Assembly (NCBI GenBank): GCA_014925825.1
Contig: JACGCK010000026.1
Coordinates: 310,001 to 374,000, forward strand
Direction of reading: 5' to 3'
Origin: Pholiota molesta
Lineage: Eukaryota; Basidiomycota; Agaricomycetes; Agaricales; Strophariaceae
Length of the DNA: 64,000 bases
Positions 1 through 12,585 of the stretch are shown piece by piece; position 1 is the stretch's first letter; every line of letters begins with the position of its first letter. Both the position numbers and the translations under genes were made by a program. The notes beneath the pieces were generated by a model that was not told the DNA's origin, made no database searches, and worked only from the letters and a program-made list of their open reading frames with translations.

Positions 1-3000
1 TGAGGGATAGATCCTCAAATTCGCCCGACGCCTTAGCCTTAGATTGACGCAGTGAAAGAATGTAAGCATTGTTTCGTTTCAATTCGAGCTGCGCTTCTTG
101 CAGTTGCTTGTCGGTGACGCGTTTGGCCTCTTCGAGTACGTGTACGTGCTCGACGATCGTCTTATCCTGCTTTGACAATAACTGCTTGACGTCCCATTCT
201 CGGGCCTTCAGGTCCGTTTTGGTCTTGTTCAGCTCTTTCTCCAGGTTTGCGTTGCGCTCCTTGACAGTGGCAAGCTCAGCCTTCTGCGTTGAAGTCGTCT
301 TCTCAAGCTGGACCCGTCTCGCAGATTCCGACTCTAGCTGTTTACGAGCGGTGTCGAGCTCCGTTACACGGGCTTCCTGATCCCGTTCGAAGTTGAGCAC
401 GATGTCTTCGAAATCACGGAATTTGTCCTTTGCGGTGGCGAGTTGGCGTTCGACGTTCTGCAGGCAAGTTAATAAGCAAGTATGCGGTCAGTTATGCCTC
501 GTACCTCTTTTGTTCTCATGGCCTCAGCAAGCTCCCCTTGGACTTCGTGTTGACGGGCACGGAGAGACAGCATCTCAGAATCCATAGAACGTTTGGCCTT
601 TCGAGCTCAGAAGATGCCCTTGGTTTTGGTGAGCTGTGCTTGAGCATCCTTTCTCGGTCAAGCAGAGAGTTGTGGCTGCTATTCAAAGAAGTATGTTCGC
701 GGAAGTTGCTCGAGTTCCACCTTCATTTTCTGGCTTTCCAGCGAGGTTCGTCGCAGGTCGACGAGTTCCTGGTGGAGCTTGCTGGACTGGCTACGTAGTT
801 CTGCGAGCTCGCTTCCTTGCTCTTCTCAACTTCCGATCGACGAGTGGCCTCGGTGGTCTTGGCAGCAAGGAGGGTGCGAAGTTCATCTCTCTCCGCCTGT
901 AATTTCTCCAAGGAGCCTACGTCGTTGGCATGGTCCTGCCGTTCAGCAGCGAGTTGGCCATCCAGTGTATCGATGTCTGCGCGCAAAGCCAAGATCTCCA
1001 TGGATGCATTTTCGCGTTCGGCTTTGAGAGCGTCCATTTCGTCGTTCAGGGCGGCGATCTGTTCGTCTTTCTTCTGAATCATGGCTGAGTATTCGGATGC
1101 CGTCCTGCCCAGTTCGGCCAGTTGCGCTTTCGCCTGTCGAGCTTCAGTCTCCACTTGATCGGATTTATCCCGAACGAGTTCCCTGTAATCGATTGGGTCA
1201 GAACCGTAAATTAGAAAGAAAATCATACTCACTTGTTTTTGACCTCGACCTCTAATTTGCCTCGTAATTCCGCCACTGTCGTCTCCATGCGTTCTTTCGT
1301 CCTCACGAGGTCCTCTTCGCGCTGAACAGCCAAAGTCCGCAATCCTCCGACACTTTCTGGATGTCCTCAATATCACCATGAAGCGCCTCGATCTCTTCTT
1401 GGCTTTGCCCAACTCCTCTGCGAGCTCGTGCTCGCGCGTAGACCACGACTTCTCGCCCTGTTCCAAACGCACAAGGTGCTCCGCGCTGGTCGAAGGCTTC
1501 GCGCAAGTTCTCGTACTTGTCCTCGCTTTCCTTCTGCAGGCGCATCGCGCGGGAGAGCTGGGAGTCCAGGGTCGCGATGTCCGCTTGGAGGGCGGCGATT
1601 TCGTCCTCGAGATCGCTTTCGCGCTGCTTGCTTCTCTCGAGGAGCGCGTCTTTGTCGACGGCGAGCGCGCGCTCGGCTTCGAGGTCGTCTTCGACCTTGC
1701 GCTTGTCTGCCTCCAACATCATCTTGAGCTTTTCGAGGGCTTCTCGTTCTTGTTTGTCGCGTTCGGCGCGTTCTTTGACCAGGGCGAGTTCGAGGTCCTT
1801 CGCACGAAGTTCTTCATCATTCCTTGTAGCAGCCAGCAAGGGCCGGACCTGAAGGATATGGCAATGAGAAGAATTTCTAGACTATGGAATGAAAACACTT
1901 ACTTTCGTGTATAGTTGCCACCAAGGCCATTCACGCAGCTCGCCATAGACCCTCGCATTGCGCTGGATAGTCCTAATAGCGTTGGCGCGGTTCAAGATCT
2001 TCTTTATCTGCCTTCTAGATGTCCACATGCGGGCGGCCGCCTGGAGCCTCGAGAAGATGTCGAACAGAAGCGTGTCTCTGCGCTCCTCGAGCTCCGCCAA
2101 AACGCCGGCCTTGAAGAAGATCTTCGACGTTCCGAGTTTGAAGATGGTGTCGTCGAGTTCTAGGGAGTTGACCATGCGGCGGCAGGCCTCGCGCCCGTCC
2201 ATGTAGCCCTTCGGTAAAACACCAGGAGTCAGGATTTCATAGCGTTGTCGGAATTCGACGAAAGGCAGTCGATTGGGATAACCCAGTCGCGCTATGCGGA
2301 TACCCTCCAGAACACCATTGCACCGCAGCTGATCCAGCACCAAAGGGACGTCCATGCGCCCGGGCTTCTTGAGATTGTTCGGGACGATGCAGCGCACGAA
2401 ATGCGGCTGCGTCGCGCGGAGCTGGGCCATCAAGCTCGAGAGCTGCTCCTTGTGCCGCTGCGCGACGGTGCGGAACGCGCCCTTCTTCATCGTGCGCTTC
2501 TTCCCACCGCGCTGTGGAGGCCGTGCGCAGCCGTGGGCTGGTCCGCGTACTCCGCGAAGAGGCCGGCGATGTAGCGCTCCGTGGACGCGGCGAGGACGCG
2601 CGTGAGGTTGTCGTTCAGGGGTCCTTGTTCTTCTCCAGCCAGCCGTCGGTGCGGTACTCGACCTTGGCGGCGTAGTGCTGGACGACGAAGCCCTGCTCGA
2701 AGCGGGAGGGCTCGTATTTGGTCTTGCCGGGGTGTCGGGCTCGTCGTCGTTGCCTTGGGCGACCCACATGGCGTTGAGTTTGTTGGTGAAAGTGCGATCG
2801 TCGGCTTTGGGCATGATGCATTCTTCGTCGAGGCAGCTGAGGATTCCGATGGTGTTCCCGCTCGATTCGATGAGGTCGATGGTAGGCTGTAGATCGAGGC
2901 CGAAATTGAGGTAGTCCCACTGGATATTCTCCCTCGCGTATTCCTCCTGTTCGAGCACAAACATGTGGTGGTTGAAAACTGCTGCAGTTTTCGTTCGTGT

Positions 3001-4812
3001 AATTGATCAGCAACTGTCGTAGCCATTAACGTCGAAGATTTCGAAACCTGCGATATCAAGTACTCCAATGAAGGTGGCTTTGGAGGAAGGACGGTCAAGA
3101 GCTCGGTTGATTCGTTCTACCAGGCGCCGAAAGACTTCTCATACAAAGTCTTGCACAGCGCAGACAGTTCTTCCACCGCTTGTTGGCGTGTTCGAGCTTG
3201 AGTGACCCATTCGCGGCCAGCCAGTGCTCGAGGTCGAAGTACAGCACGAGTGAACTCGGCTATAGGGAGTCCAAGGAGATGGCAGACACGTTCTGCTTGT
3301 GCGATATCGGGCATCGCCGCATCGTCAGACCGACTGGATGTGATGACAATGTTGCCGATATGTAGAATGGCTGCCACTACGCGGAAAAGATCGAGCTGTT
3401 CCGAGGCGTCGAAACCAACAGTTCCAGAGCAACCTTGAAAGTGTCAATGATAAGGCTAACGCAGATGCAATGGAAAGAGATTAGATACCTTCAAGGAATT
3501 CCAGTCATCTTTGTCGTCAATTCCGTCGACTTCCCGTTTACTCTTATTCAAATATTCGTAATCCTCTATTTGTCCGTCGAGAAGCAGTGTATCTAAAGCA
3601 GCATTAGATTTTATCATAAATAATGTTTGCAATCTTACCTTTCAAAGGGCCTCCTCCAGCTATCAGTTGATAGAAAACATGAAAACTGCGCTCCGCTTCG
3701 TTTCGATATACAACTCGGCTCTTCTCGAGAAGGTACCAGTCAATATTGGCTCCGGCAATGCTACCATCGGGCGCAAACATGATCCGGACGAATTTGCCGA
3801 ATCGACTGGAATTGTTGTTGCGCTGCGTTTGAGCGTTTCCGAAGGCTTCCAATATTGGTTGGCCTGCAGGATCTGGCGTTCTAGAAGACCGAGACGTCCC
3901 TTGGCTGTAAGATGCGAGCCACTCCCTGACATCGATGGCGAGAGGCCGTGGTTCTTGCGGATAGAGCGACTGCGAGGCAGGCCACTCGAGGGCATAGTGG
4001 TCAGCGTATTCGATCGCGAGTGCGAAGGTGTCGTAGGGTGGTGCACATCGGTAGCGATAGCAGCTAGGTATTGGATGACTTTCTTCGTGCTCTCTGTTTT
4101 CCCAGCGCCGGATTCACCTCTGCGGTCTATATCAATAACAATGATCGAGATTGGAAAGATTCAGAACGTACGTGATGAGGATACTTTGATTCTCGCGTTC
4201 ATCGCCCATATTCACCCAGGCACGCTCAGCAACGGCAAAGACATGGGGAGGGTTCTCATCGCGGCGCTTGCCTCTATATTGATGTATTATCGTATCGGAG
4301 TACAGTGGTAGATGTTGGTATGGATTGATGGCGACAAGGAAGAGTCCTGAATAAGTCTGGAGTGATGTCAGGATATGACGGTTCATAATTGCTTCGAATA
4401 GACGCACATATATCCCTCCAGAACCATATCTCAACCTGAGATTGTGCACAACGCTCGCTTCATTAAGGAAAGTAAGATCGGCAATATCCTCCACTCTATC
4501 AAACTTGGGCGGATTCATCTTGAACAACTCCTCAAAGCGGACTATACGAATCTAATGCGCGCAGCATCATCGTATACATATCATCCATATGTTGGTTTTG
4601 AACACGGAACATACCTCTCCTCCAGAAGCCATTACGACCTCTGCGGAGTCCTCCTCCTCCTTGTTCACCCATCCCGCGAGATAGCCTTCTCTGATATCGG
4701 GGACCCAGACCCATTTCTTCTCGTTAAATTCGGCTTGTTGTGCAGCGGCTCTTGCTGCCTCGGCTTTTGTGAAAGTCGAGGAGCCATGAGTTATTGTTGA
4801 ACTGGCGTCCAC
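1..4812 (-). CDS. myo2: Conventional (class II) myosin heavy chain, partial at the left edge
   Basis: Reads right to left. The N-terminus ([24 protein letters not shown], near 4570-4770) is the SH3-like region of fungal myosin II. The P-loop GESGAGKTE lies near 4080-4117, the segment with [20 protein letters not shown] near 3780-3850, the relay/switch region near 2770-3010, and the actin-binding and converter region ([17 protein letters not shown]) near 2370-2440. An IQ-type neck ([20 protein letters not shown]) at about 1920-1980 is followed by a long acidic/basic coiled coil that continues past position 1. The motor drives contractile-ring constriction in cytokinesis. At least three frameshifts are visible (near 2740, 2620 and 2500) and more in the tail near 1330-1480, while the protein stays conserved in alternate frames. 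I think base deletions in the sequence are likelier than a dead gene. The first exon and true ATG were not settled; the right limit is where clear coding similarity ends. Confidence 0.93.
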
Positions 4813-5172
4813 GAACGCGCATCCAGGGGGTATGATGGTAAACGGATATGTGGGGTATCGAGACTGGAGATCAGATGCATGAGAGCGTTAGGGGTGCGGG
4901 CGCGTAGAAGGAAGGAAAGAGAGGGGGTATGAGGATGCAGGGGTGTCAGTTGCGTTGCTTGACAGACGCGCCAGGCGCGTGACTGCACTTTCAACCAACA
5001 ACTCCAAATCGGGAACCCACTCTAGATAAGATTAGATCATCTTCCATTCATCACCGTAGAGCCATGAATAATAATATTAAGTGCTTCGCATTAAGTACAG
5101 GTATAGGTGATACAATACAAATCATAAAGACACAAACAGCTACAACATATGAATGGAACCTCAGGCAGTGTA
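4813..5172. other. Short intergenic gap between myosin start and Ppo stop
   Basis: Both neighbours are on the minus strand, so this stretch should hold the myosin promoter and 5' UTR plus the Ppo 3' UTR. It may also hold a small first exon of myosin. I see no conserved coding sequence and no clear repeat in it. Confidence 0.4.
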
Positions 5173-8100
5173 CTAATCATTCGGATTAGAAAAAGGCCTT
5201 GCCAAAATCAAAACTTGAAAGCTTACCTCGAGTACGAGGGATTCCGGCCAAGGAGTGACAAGGCCCCGTTGGGAAGGATACAACTCGCGCTTGGTTGCGT
5301 GGAAGTCTTCGGTAAACCTAGGGCCATGTATGAGATGAGTCCCTCTTGTATCATTAAAGACCACATACGATAGCAAGTTGCCAGACTCTTTAGGCCCCTT
5401 TTTCAGGCCCTGGAGGCTGAAGATGACGCCCAACACCGCGGGTACAGTCTAAAACAAAATTAATAATTGTTATAAAAAGAGAGAATATATGCAACTCACA
5501 GCATCGAAGAACGAGGAGTCAAGAATCTACACACCAATCAGTAAACATTCCATCGCACCTGTAAGAAATCACAGACACTCACCCATGGTCATAACCCACG
5601 ATGGTCGACTTGGCAGTGTTATCAAAGTTAGCAGTGAGTGCATCAGGTCCAAAGACAGTGGTCTTGCGAAGACACCTTCAGTACACAAGCACACAAAACA
5701 GATGCTGCAGTGCTCACATCAGCGTTAGCATCGACGATGCTAGCGAAAATAGGTTGGCCTCCCGCAACCTCAACGTTCGCAATGCTTTCTCCTTTTGTGG
5801 CAGTGCGGTAAACACCAGCAGTCTGAAAGTGAGAACGAGATCAGTGCCATACATCCGTATACAGTTAGGAGGTTTGCATACAATAGGATTCAATCCTAAA
5901 AAATTCAATTATCAACCAAATCCCATTTCCGACATAATCAAAAAAAAAAACATACTCAGCGCTTCATACGCATACCGCATAATCTTCGTATCCGCATCCT
6001 TCTCCGTCGACTGGGACAACGCAACGATCGCCTCCTTCTGCGCCTGCCGCCCGTCCTGCAGATAGAAGTTGACGATATGCGCCAGCGCCTGGGAGTAGAT
6101 CGGCGCCGTCGGCACGACCGCAGCGAAGAGGTGCGTCGCGAACTCCCAGTGGTGGCTCCCTTTGCCTTTTCCGTGGTCCTCCCAGAGCTGCTTGAGGAGC
6201 GGGTAGTCGTCGGAAGACTACAGAGAGAGCGGAATGATGCATGAGGGGATGTATTAACGATGAATGGAATGGAATGCACGTACGAAGGTCTTGTCGATGC
6301 CGTGGACGTGATCCCTGATGACCTTGATGCACTCCTTTGCATTGGCTTGAGATGATTCCCTTAGGCGCCAATCGTTGACAGGATCGAAGTCGAGATAAAT
6401 GTATCTGATACATCTTTAGATAAACATCCAAAGGATGGCGATCTGCACGTACTCTGCGATATCTGCAAATTTGTCGTACGTGACACCTTCATACCATAAT
6501 TCATGGGGTGTCTGTTTAGTCTTCAGCGGGAACCCAGCCTGCAGAGGATGAACGTCAACCAACGTCATCATACAAACACGAAACTATACGTACGACTTCT
6601 TGCGAGAGCCAATGTATAGGCAGCAAGTTGATCACATCCTTGATGATATCCACATAGCGGTCCTTCGTGCCGATCTTCTCAAACGCCTTGTTCTTGACCA
6701 GCCTTCGCGTCGTATCCGCGAAAGTGTGCGCGGTCTCCGACGCAGGCCGCTCGAAGACGGCCTTCGCGAGCGTCGCCTGGCCGGCGACGAACTTGGCTCT
6801 CGCCTCTCGGCTCTCCGCCGCCTCTTCCGCCGCGATTCTCGCCCCGGGAACCCTAGAAAACCGTTTGGTGACACTGCTGTACGCGCTCGACACGCTTGTC
6901 TAGGAAGATTTTAGAGTGAGTGACTTGCGATCAACGAAAGCAAGATAAAAAGGCATTACCGGCTTTTTGGTATACCACGGCTGCACGACGCCGAACGCCT
7001 GGCCCTCATACGCCGCCGCATACCGCGCCGCATCGTCCAGCACCGCCCTCACCTCCCGATGGCTGTACACCGCCACGGGCGCGAGCCGGGGCACGGGGCG
7101 CGTCCACGTATATTCGCCGCGAGCTCCGGGTTCGCCGTCGGGCTCTTCGGGTTCGTCAGCACGTCCCTCATGTATCCGGCTGCAGGAAGGGGAAGTGCGC
7201 GTACGCGGAGCCCTTCGGGTAGTAGTCGGGCAGCGTGCGGAAGAGCAGCTTCGTGAGCATGCCCCCGAAGGACCCGTCCTGCTTGTCGTACTGGCAGTCT
7301 TGGTAGCCCCAGGCCGTCAGATTATGGGCTGCGGTTGGGGAATGAGGATGAGCAAGGGGATTGTGGATCGGATCGGAGAGGAACGTACGTGTAAAGTCGA
7401 CCGTCATGAACCTGTCGCCCTTGTCAGACACACGGCGTCCGCCAGGATCGCGCGGGAGATGGTGTAGCCCGGGCACAGGCCAGCGCCAGGTCTGGGCTGC
7501 TTGGCCTCTTCAGCCTGTAACCCAACCTGGAAGATAGAACGTCAGGAACACTTTTCAGATGACGAACGGCGACAAAACCTACATGGAGCTCCAGGTTGTT
7601 GATGTCCTTGTACAGCGCTGCCGCTGCAGTCTACATTTAGGATTGAATTGAGCACTGTACCTGGACCAAGACTACCAGTTCACTTGGATTGGGACTTACA
7701 TGAACTTTCTCATTAGGGTTCCACTCCGCAAAGGTCGCATATGCTGAACAGAATATACGAGATTGATCGTAGGCTTCCAGACATCACAAAGATAAACTTA
7801 CGCTTGAGTCCCAAGAACTTCTGAATTCATTCAACTGAAAAGCGGTAAATCTGAGATCCCTGCATCCCAAAAACGAGACTGGACTTACGGAACAGGTACC
7901 CCATGTCCTCGACTGCTCGATCGCCATTATCTCCACGACGCGCAGCGTCTCCGGGATTCCCCGTGCCTTGAACGCTCCGGCGTACCAGAAGTCGCATTCT
8001 GCAAGATATTAGCGAGGTCCCCGTCCTTGAAGCGCCCGTCCGCAGTACGCGACAGCCTAGGGGCAAAGGGAGAAAGCGATTTAGCAAGAATCTTATGTGC

Positions 8101-9922
8101 CACATGGTTTGGATGCGTACTTATCGAAAGTCCACTTCCTGGGATCGCTACCGGCCAGTTTCACCACTGCATGGGCCGTCTTTGAAGTGTTTTGGGGTGA
8201 GCTGCGAGGGTGTAAGATTTCCTTAGCGATAACCAGGAAAAATAATCCCACATCAGAGGGTTTCGTATCCGGGAACGCCGTTTTGAAGATGACTCCTCGA
8301 ACCATTCTGTATCTTTCTCTGACAAGGTCGAATGCCAGCGGTAGAGAAGGTTGAACTCGACGGAGACGACGTTGCCCTCACCGACGGGGGTGAAGCTGTG
8401 GTCAAGACCGCGGATGGGCTGCACACCACCGCCGTGAGATTCGGGAAAGCAGCATATGGGGAAAGATGCGCACCGTGAGGGGGTCTAGACGCCAATCACT
8501 CTGGTCTCGCGCGAGGCCTAGGATCGCGCCGACATAGTCTGCGGTATGGTGATTAGCATGGAGCGCATATTGCGTGGTTGTAGGCGTACCTCCGAGAATG
8601 ATGTTCATGAAATAGCCGCAGTTGACCAAACGCGCGCGGTTGAAATCTCGTCGTCCTGGGCGGTTTTCTGCTGTTCGCCCTCCTCCGTTTGTCGAAGGTC
8701 TTTTTGTATGTTCCGTTCTCGTTGATATCAAGAATCCGTTGGGCAATGAACTATACGGATATAAGAAGACAAAAAAACTGTGGTGAACAACAACGTACGT
8801 TGTGGTTTCGGCAGAGGAGAACGAGAAGAGCGCAGCTGGCAGGGGGCATTATCAGCAACCTCTGGTCCGCGAACACATCTTCGAAAGTTTTCCCGATCCG
8901 TCTTTCTTCCCCTCGCTGTCCTTATACCGAACGGACTCGACCTCCGCCCGAGTTGCCATAGAGCACACTGAGATCCAGATAACTGCTCGTGTTATTGATG
9001 CGCGGGTTCTTGCGATCCGTGTTGAAGATGCTGTGGATGACGAGGTCCGCAAAGGCAAAAAGAGCGAGGAGATGCCGCCGGGGTGCTTCTCGAACCCGTC
9101 GCGCTTGAGCAGCGTGTCGAAGACCAGGCCGGGGTCGGGGAGCGCGGTTTTCGGCGCGTTGTTCGTCGACGGGACCGAGCGCGCGTAGGGGACCCGGCCA
9201 TGCCCATCGTGGGCGCGAGCGGGTTGTAGTTCGACCCATCCGCGACCTGAATGCGTAGTCGACGGGATTCGGGTTGGGGGGGATGGCGAGGGTCTTGGGC
9301 AGGGTGACATAGCCGCTGGGCGGGTGGGGCAGATCTTTGTAGACTGGAAGGGGAAAGAGGGGGGTGATTAGCTTCCGTTGATGTGATCTCCTGTATGAAC
9401 GGAAGCATATTCCCGGGGGCTTACGCAGAGAGATAACGGTTTGCTGCAGCTGGTCGGAGAGCTCGAGGTATTTGCCGTTGGACATGATTTGGATCATGTC
9501 TTCGAGCTGAACGGGGAGTATATTAGGTGTCTTTCTTTTGCATAAGTCGGGTTGGAATTATTACCAGCATCTTTCTATCGTCGATGCCCGTGCCGAGGAC
9601 TGAGCCCTTTATGGCATCGATGATCGCGGGCTGGAGGAGATAACGCTCGGTTCAATACCGGGAAAGATAATGATATAGGCGGTGCTCACAAGGTCTGCCG
9701 CTGTAGCCGGGGGGCGCTTGAGCAAGGCCAATACTTCGTTGGCCTTCTTTTCGTGCACGCCGATGGGTGGGGGAGCACCGTCGGTGTCGACAGGGGCTCT
9801 CGCCTCTGAATACTCGTCGAGACGCTTTGAGAATTGCGAATGAGGGAAGACATCACGGGGAGTCTGTTGAGGACGGCGAGGGCGAGATGGAGGAAGAAGA
9901 AAGGCCAGTCGAGGAGGTGCAT
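5173..9922 (-). CDS. ppo: Psi-producing oxygenase / linoleate diol synthase (heme peroxidase-P450 fusion)
   Basis: Multi-exon gene read right to left. The animal-peroxidase-like dioxygenase half is recognised from SNYNPLAPTMGMAGSP, the distal-His segment FADLVIHSIFNTDRKN, the motif NNTSSYLDLSVLYGN (about 8920-9260) and the proximal-His/Tyr segment NLLYRWHSTLSEKDTEW (about 8300-8360). A P450-like half follows (PIYSQALAHIVNFYLQDGRQ near 6050; TAGVYRTATKGESIANVEV near 5780-5830), ending with SLQGLKKGPKESGNL near 5400. The family oxidises linoleate to hydroperoxides and diols that act as fungal developmental signals. Three frame changes near 8990-9260 each fit one missing base in a C, C or T run. 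The expected P450 Cys ligand motif before the C-terminal helix is not seen. The N-terminus is uncertain: the frame open at 9750-9915 needs an upstream exon, possibly starting near 10023. Confidence 0.88.
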
Positions 9923-10524
9923 CTTATACTAATAGGCGGTTAATAAGGAACCAGGGCCGGTATGAAGGGATGTTAAGTACCTGGCGTCACACGGATGCGC
10001 GCTGGATCTCATCACGGAGGCCATGATCGGTCCATCCCATCCACCGAACACCCAGCGGTCCAGCGCTTCACCGTGCACTTAGCATCCCATATCAGCATCA
10101 CGAGCTTGTTCCAAATGAGCAGACGACCCGCTCCAGACTGTAAGGAACCAGGGTGGCTGATATGTTTGCATCAAGAACACGATATTGAAGGGCGGAATGG
10201 TTCTGCTATAACGCGCGCGAGCGAGCCTCGCCTCCGGCACGCACTGGGCCCGGCATCTCTTTTTAGAACACTAGACTTTGGAAAACATTGCAGGAAAAAA
10301 TATTCTACATACTCTGGCGCTGTTAATCAAGTGCAACGTTGGCAGTCTGGGCAACGGTTAGATGCCCATATCTGAAACCATTTGATTATAATGGATGGAT
10401 CCGCCGAGGGGTATCATTATTAACATGTAAAAATAGGGCATATTTGACGCTGAAGAAGAGAAGTACTAGTCGAAGAAGGTGGAGCGAGCTGACGGAGAAC
10501 TATCCCATGCACTCGGCGGCGAAT
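9923..10524. other. Intergenic region between Ppo and YKT6
   Basis: About 600 bp between two minus-strand genes. It should carry the Ppo promoter and possibly a short first Ppo exon near 9985-10023 (an ATG followed by a GTACTT donor). I recognise no other gene or repeat here. Confidence 0.4.
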
Positions 10525-11312
10525 CTACATAATAACACAGCACGAGTTTTGCTATTGTCAAAGAGCCACATCAGCTTTCCAAAACACGAAGCAGGGATCT
10601 GATGCACACCTTCTTTGCCGTCTTGTAAAACATCTTGCTCTGCATCGACAAAGCGGTGGAGCGCTCAACAAGATTATCAAGTTTCTCTCCACGTTGCAGC
10701 ACCGATTCAATCGTCTTGTGCTATAATAGGCATATCAGCCATTTATCCTTCACACAGCATTTCAATTGCACAGGAAAGACATACCAGAACGATCTTAGTC
10801 TCGTCTAATTCCTGCTGCACTCTCATGATAGTATCTGCCTGCCGGGGGTCCTGGTATTTCTGGATGTACGTCGTGATGTCTGGGAACGAGATCGCAGATG
10901 GATTGCTGTATGATGATTGGGGAACTTTGGTCGTAAAGTCATCAAGAATCTTCGTAAGTAGAGAAAAGGCTGGCCGGACGGGGTACTCTTCGTCGGTGAT
11001 AATGACAGCTGTAGTTCCGTAAGCAACATTGAGTCTTCGATGGGACACTAACTCGGTAGACATGGCCTTCTTACCTGCGAGCTGCTCGTCACCCCCGCGG
11101 TTGTAGACGTGAGCGACATGGCTCTGCTCCTGGACCGTCTGGCGCTGTCCCTGCGGGGTGCGCTCAGTGACCGTCTTGGAGAGGAAGGTCATGAACTCCC
11201 CCGCGGAGCCTCGCTGGTAGAAGCTGAACGACGACAGATCGCTGGCGGTGGCTAGGACCACGGCGGCGCCGGATGGGGGTGCCAAGAGGACGGAGATGGA
11301 GTAGACCTTCAT
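10525..11312 (-). CDS. YKT6: Longin-domain R-SNARE Ykt6
   Basis: Starts at the ATG at 11312 with [10 protein letters not shown], the longin domain, followed by [18 protein letters not shown] and [19 protein letters not shown]. The SNARE core reads [20 protein letters not shown], then [19 protein letters not shown], and contains the central Arg typical of R-SNAREs. The last exon encodes QNSCCVIM and a stop: a CAAX box (CVIM) with an extra upstream Cys, as expected for farnesylation plus palmitoylation. The protein works in ER-Golgi, vacuolar and autophagosome fusion. Introns lie near 11012-11077, 10720-10785 and 10550-10612. The first of these is 66 bp, in frame and without a stop, so the unspliced reading stays open. 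Length and domain order match the family. Confidence 0.96.
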
Positions 11313-11836
11313 GTTGATAGTGGGTGGAGAGCGCAGAGGACGGCAGCCGCGTTGCAGTCAGGGTGATGTCGTCTGCACGGCCGTCGCAGTTCGCACCGTC
11401 AGTCACAGCCATGTGACTCGCTACCCCATTTTGGGCAACGCAAATGCGGCCGCGCCGCGCGCGCTCTCTCGGCGCTCTTTGGGCGCTCTGGCTCAAAAGA
11501 GAGGGAAACAGTGTTTATATACCATGCACAAAATAGTGAGCGCCGGTACATCTGTGCTGCTTTGCTCTTGGTAAAAGCGCGCGTAATTAGCGCCGCGTGC
11601 GGCGGTGCCCTTTGAAGGGAGAAACGCTCAGCACTCAGCAGAGGCGCCGGGACTGATAGCATCAGTAAAAGCTGTCAATGGCTAATCAAATAACCTTTCA
11701 AGCCACTTCAAGTTTTGGCGCTGAACAGCTAGACAGGTTGCAGAGGGACTCGAGTTAATTTGTCTATGACATACATATATTTATTTCAATCTAGTACCAT
11801 TGAAGATGTTACTTGAGCAGGCTGAATGTCTTCGCT
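11313..11836. other. Intergenic region upstream of YKT6
   Basis: Lies between the YKT6 start and the stop of the cupin gene, both on the minus strand, so it should hold the YKT6 promoter and the cupin 3' UTR. The part near 11440-11620 is rich in GCGC-type words. No reading frame there resembles a protein I know. Confidence 0.4.
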
Positions 11837-12585
11837 CTATCCAATTTTATCATGACTGACAAACTGCGAAAACTCTTTAACCCAACCATCGCCGCCCTCA
11901 ACACCTTCAAACAACTTCTCCAAGGTATCCTTGTACATATAAACATGATCCTCCCAGTCGAAACCAGGTACCACCACCTCGGTAATGAGGCAATTCACCT
12001 GCTCTTGCTCGTTCTGTGCCCGCGCTTTCTGCAAATCTTCCTCGAGCAGGGACGAGCGTTTCCATATGCCGGTCCCGACGACGAGCATGCGGGTTTCACC
12101 TGCGGCTGCGTTTGTGCCCATGACTTTCTTCTCTATGGTCGGCGGATTTCCTGGGGTGATGAGTGTGTATTCTGCGCGGCCTTGGTGGAGAACGTGGTAG
12201 GTCTACGGCAGTATCAGAACTATTACTCCAGCAGAAGAAAGGTGTTTTATGGTCGACATACCACTGATTTGTTCATGTGGAATAAGCCGATAGGCCTATC
12301 ATATGTCAAGAAATAATATATCGAAGTCGCAAGCTCTCTCGGCTTTCCTTCTTTTAGGGAAGAGGTCAGCCATAATTAATACGGAGTTATAGCTCATGTG
12401 TCTTACCAGCGAAAGGCGACAATATTTTCTCTTTCTGCACATTGGTCACCACGAAATATCCTGGCCTCGCGGTCAGTTGAAACTCTTTCTAAGAAGAATG
12501 GTTTGGGTAAAAGCTGACCTCCTTCGGGGTGCTCTTGCAGCTGAAGGTCGTTGATTAAAGCAGAACTTGAGGATAAGGCAGGCAT
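11837..12585 (-). CDS. DUF985 cupin-fold protein
   Basis: ATG at 12585 begins MPALSSSSALINDLQLQEHPEGG. After removal of an intron the protein continues GYFVVTNVQKEKILSPFAG. The next exon gives ATSIYYFLTYDRPIGLFHMN, then TYHVLHQGRAEYTLITPGNP and KKVMGTNAAAGETRMLVVG, ending with VVPGFDWEDHVYMYKDTLEK and a stop at 11837. The L..L.L..HPEGGYF start, the threonine-serine-isoleucine-Y-FLL strand followed by a His, and the final GFDWEDH segment are hallmarks of the DUF985 (YML079w-like) cupin family, a single jelly-roll of unknown substrate. Three introns have standard borders. Small molecule binding or isomerase activity is possible by fold only. Confidence 0.85.
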
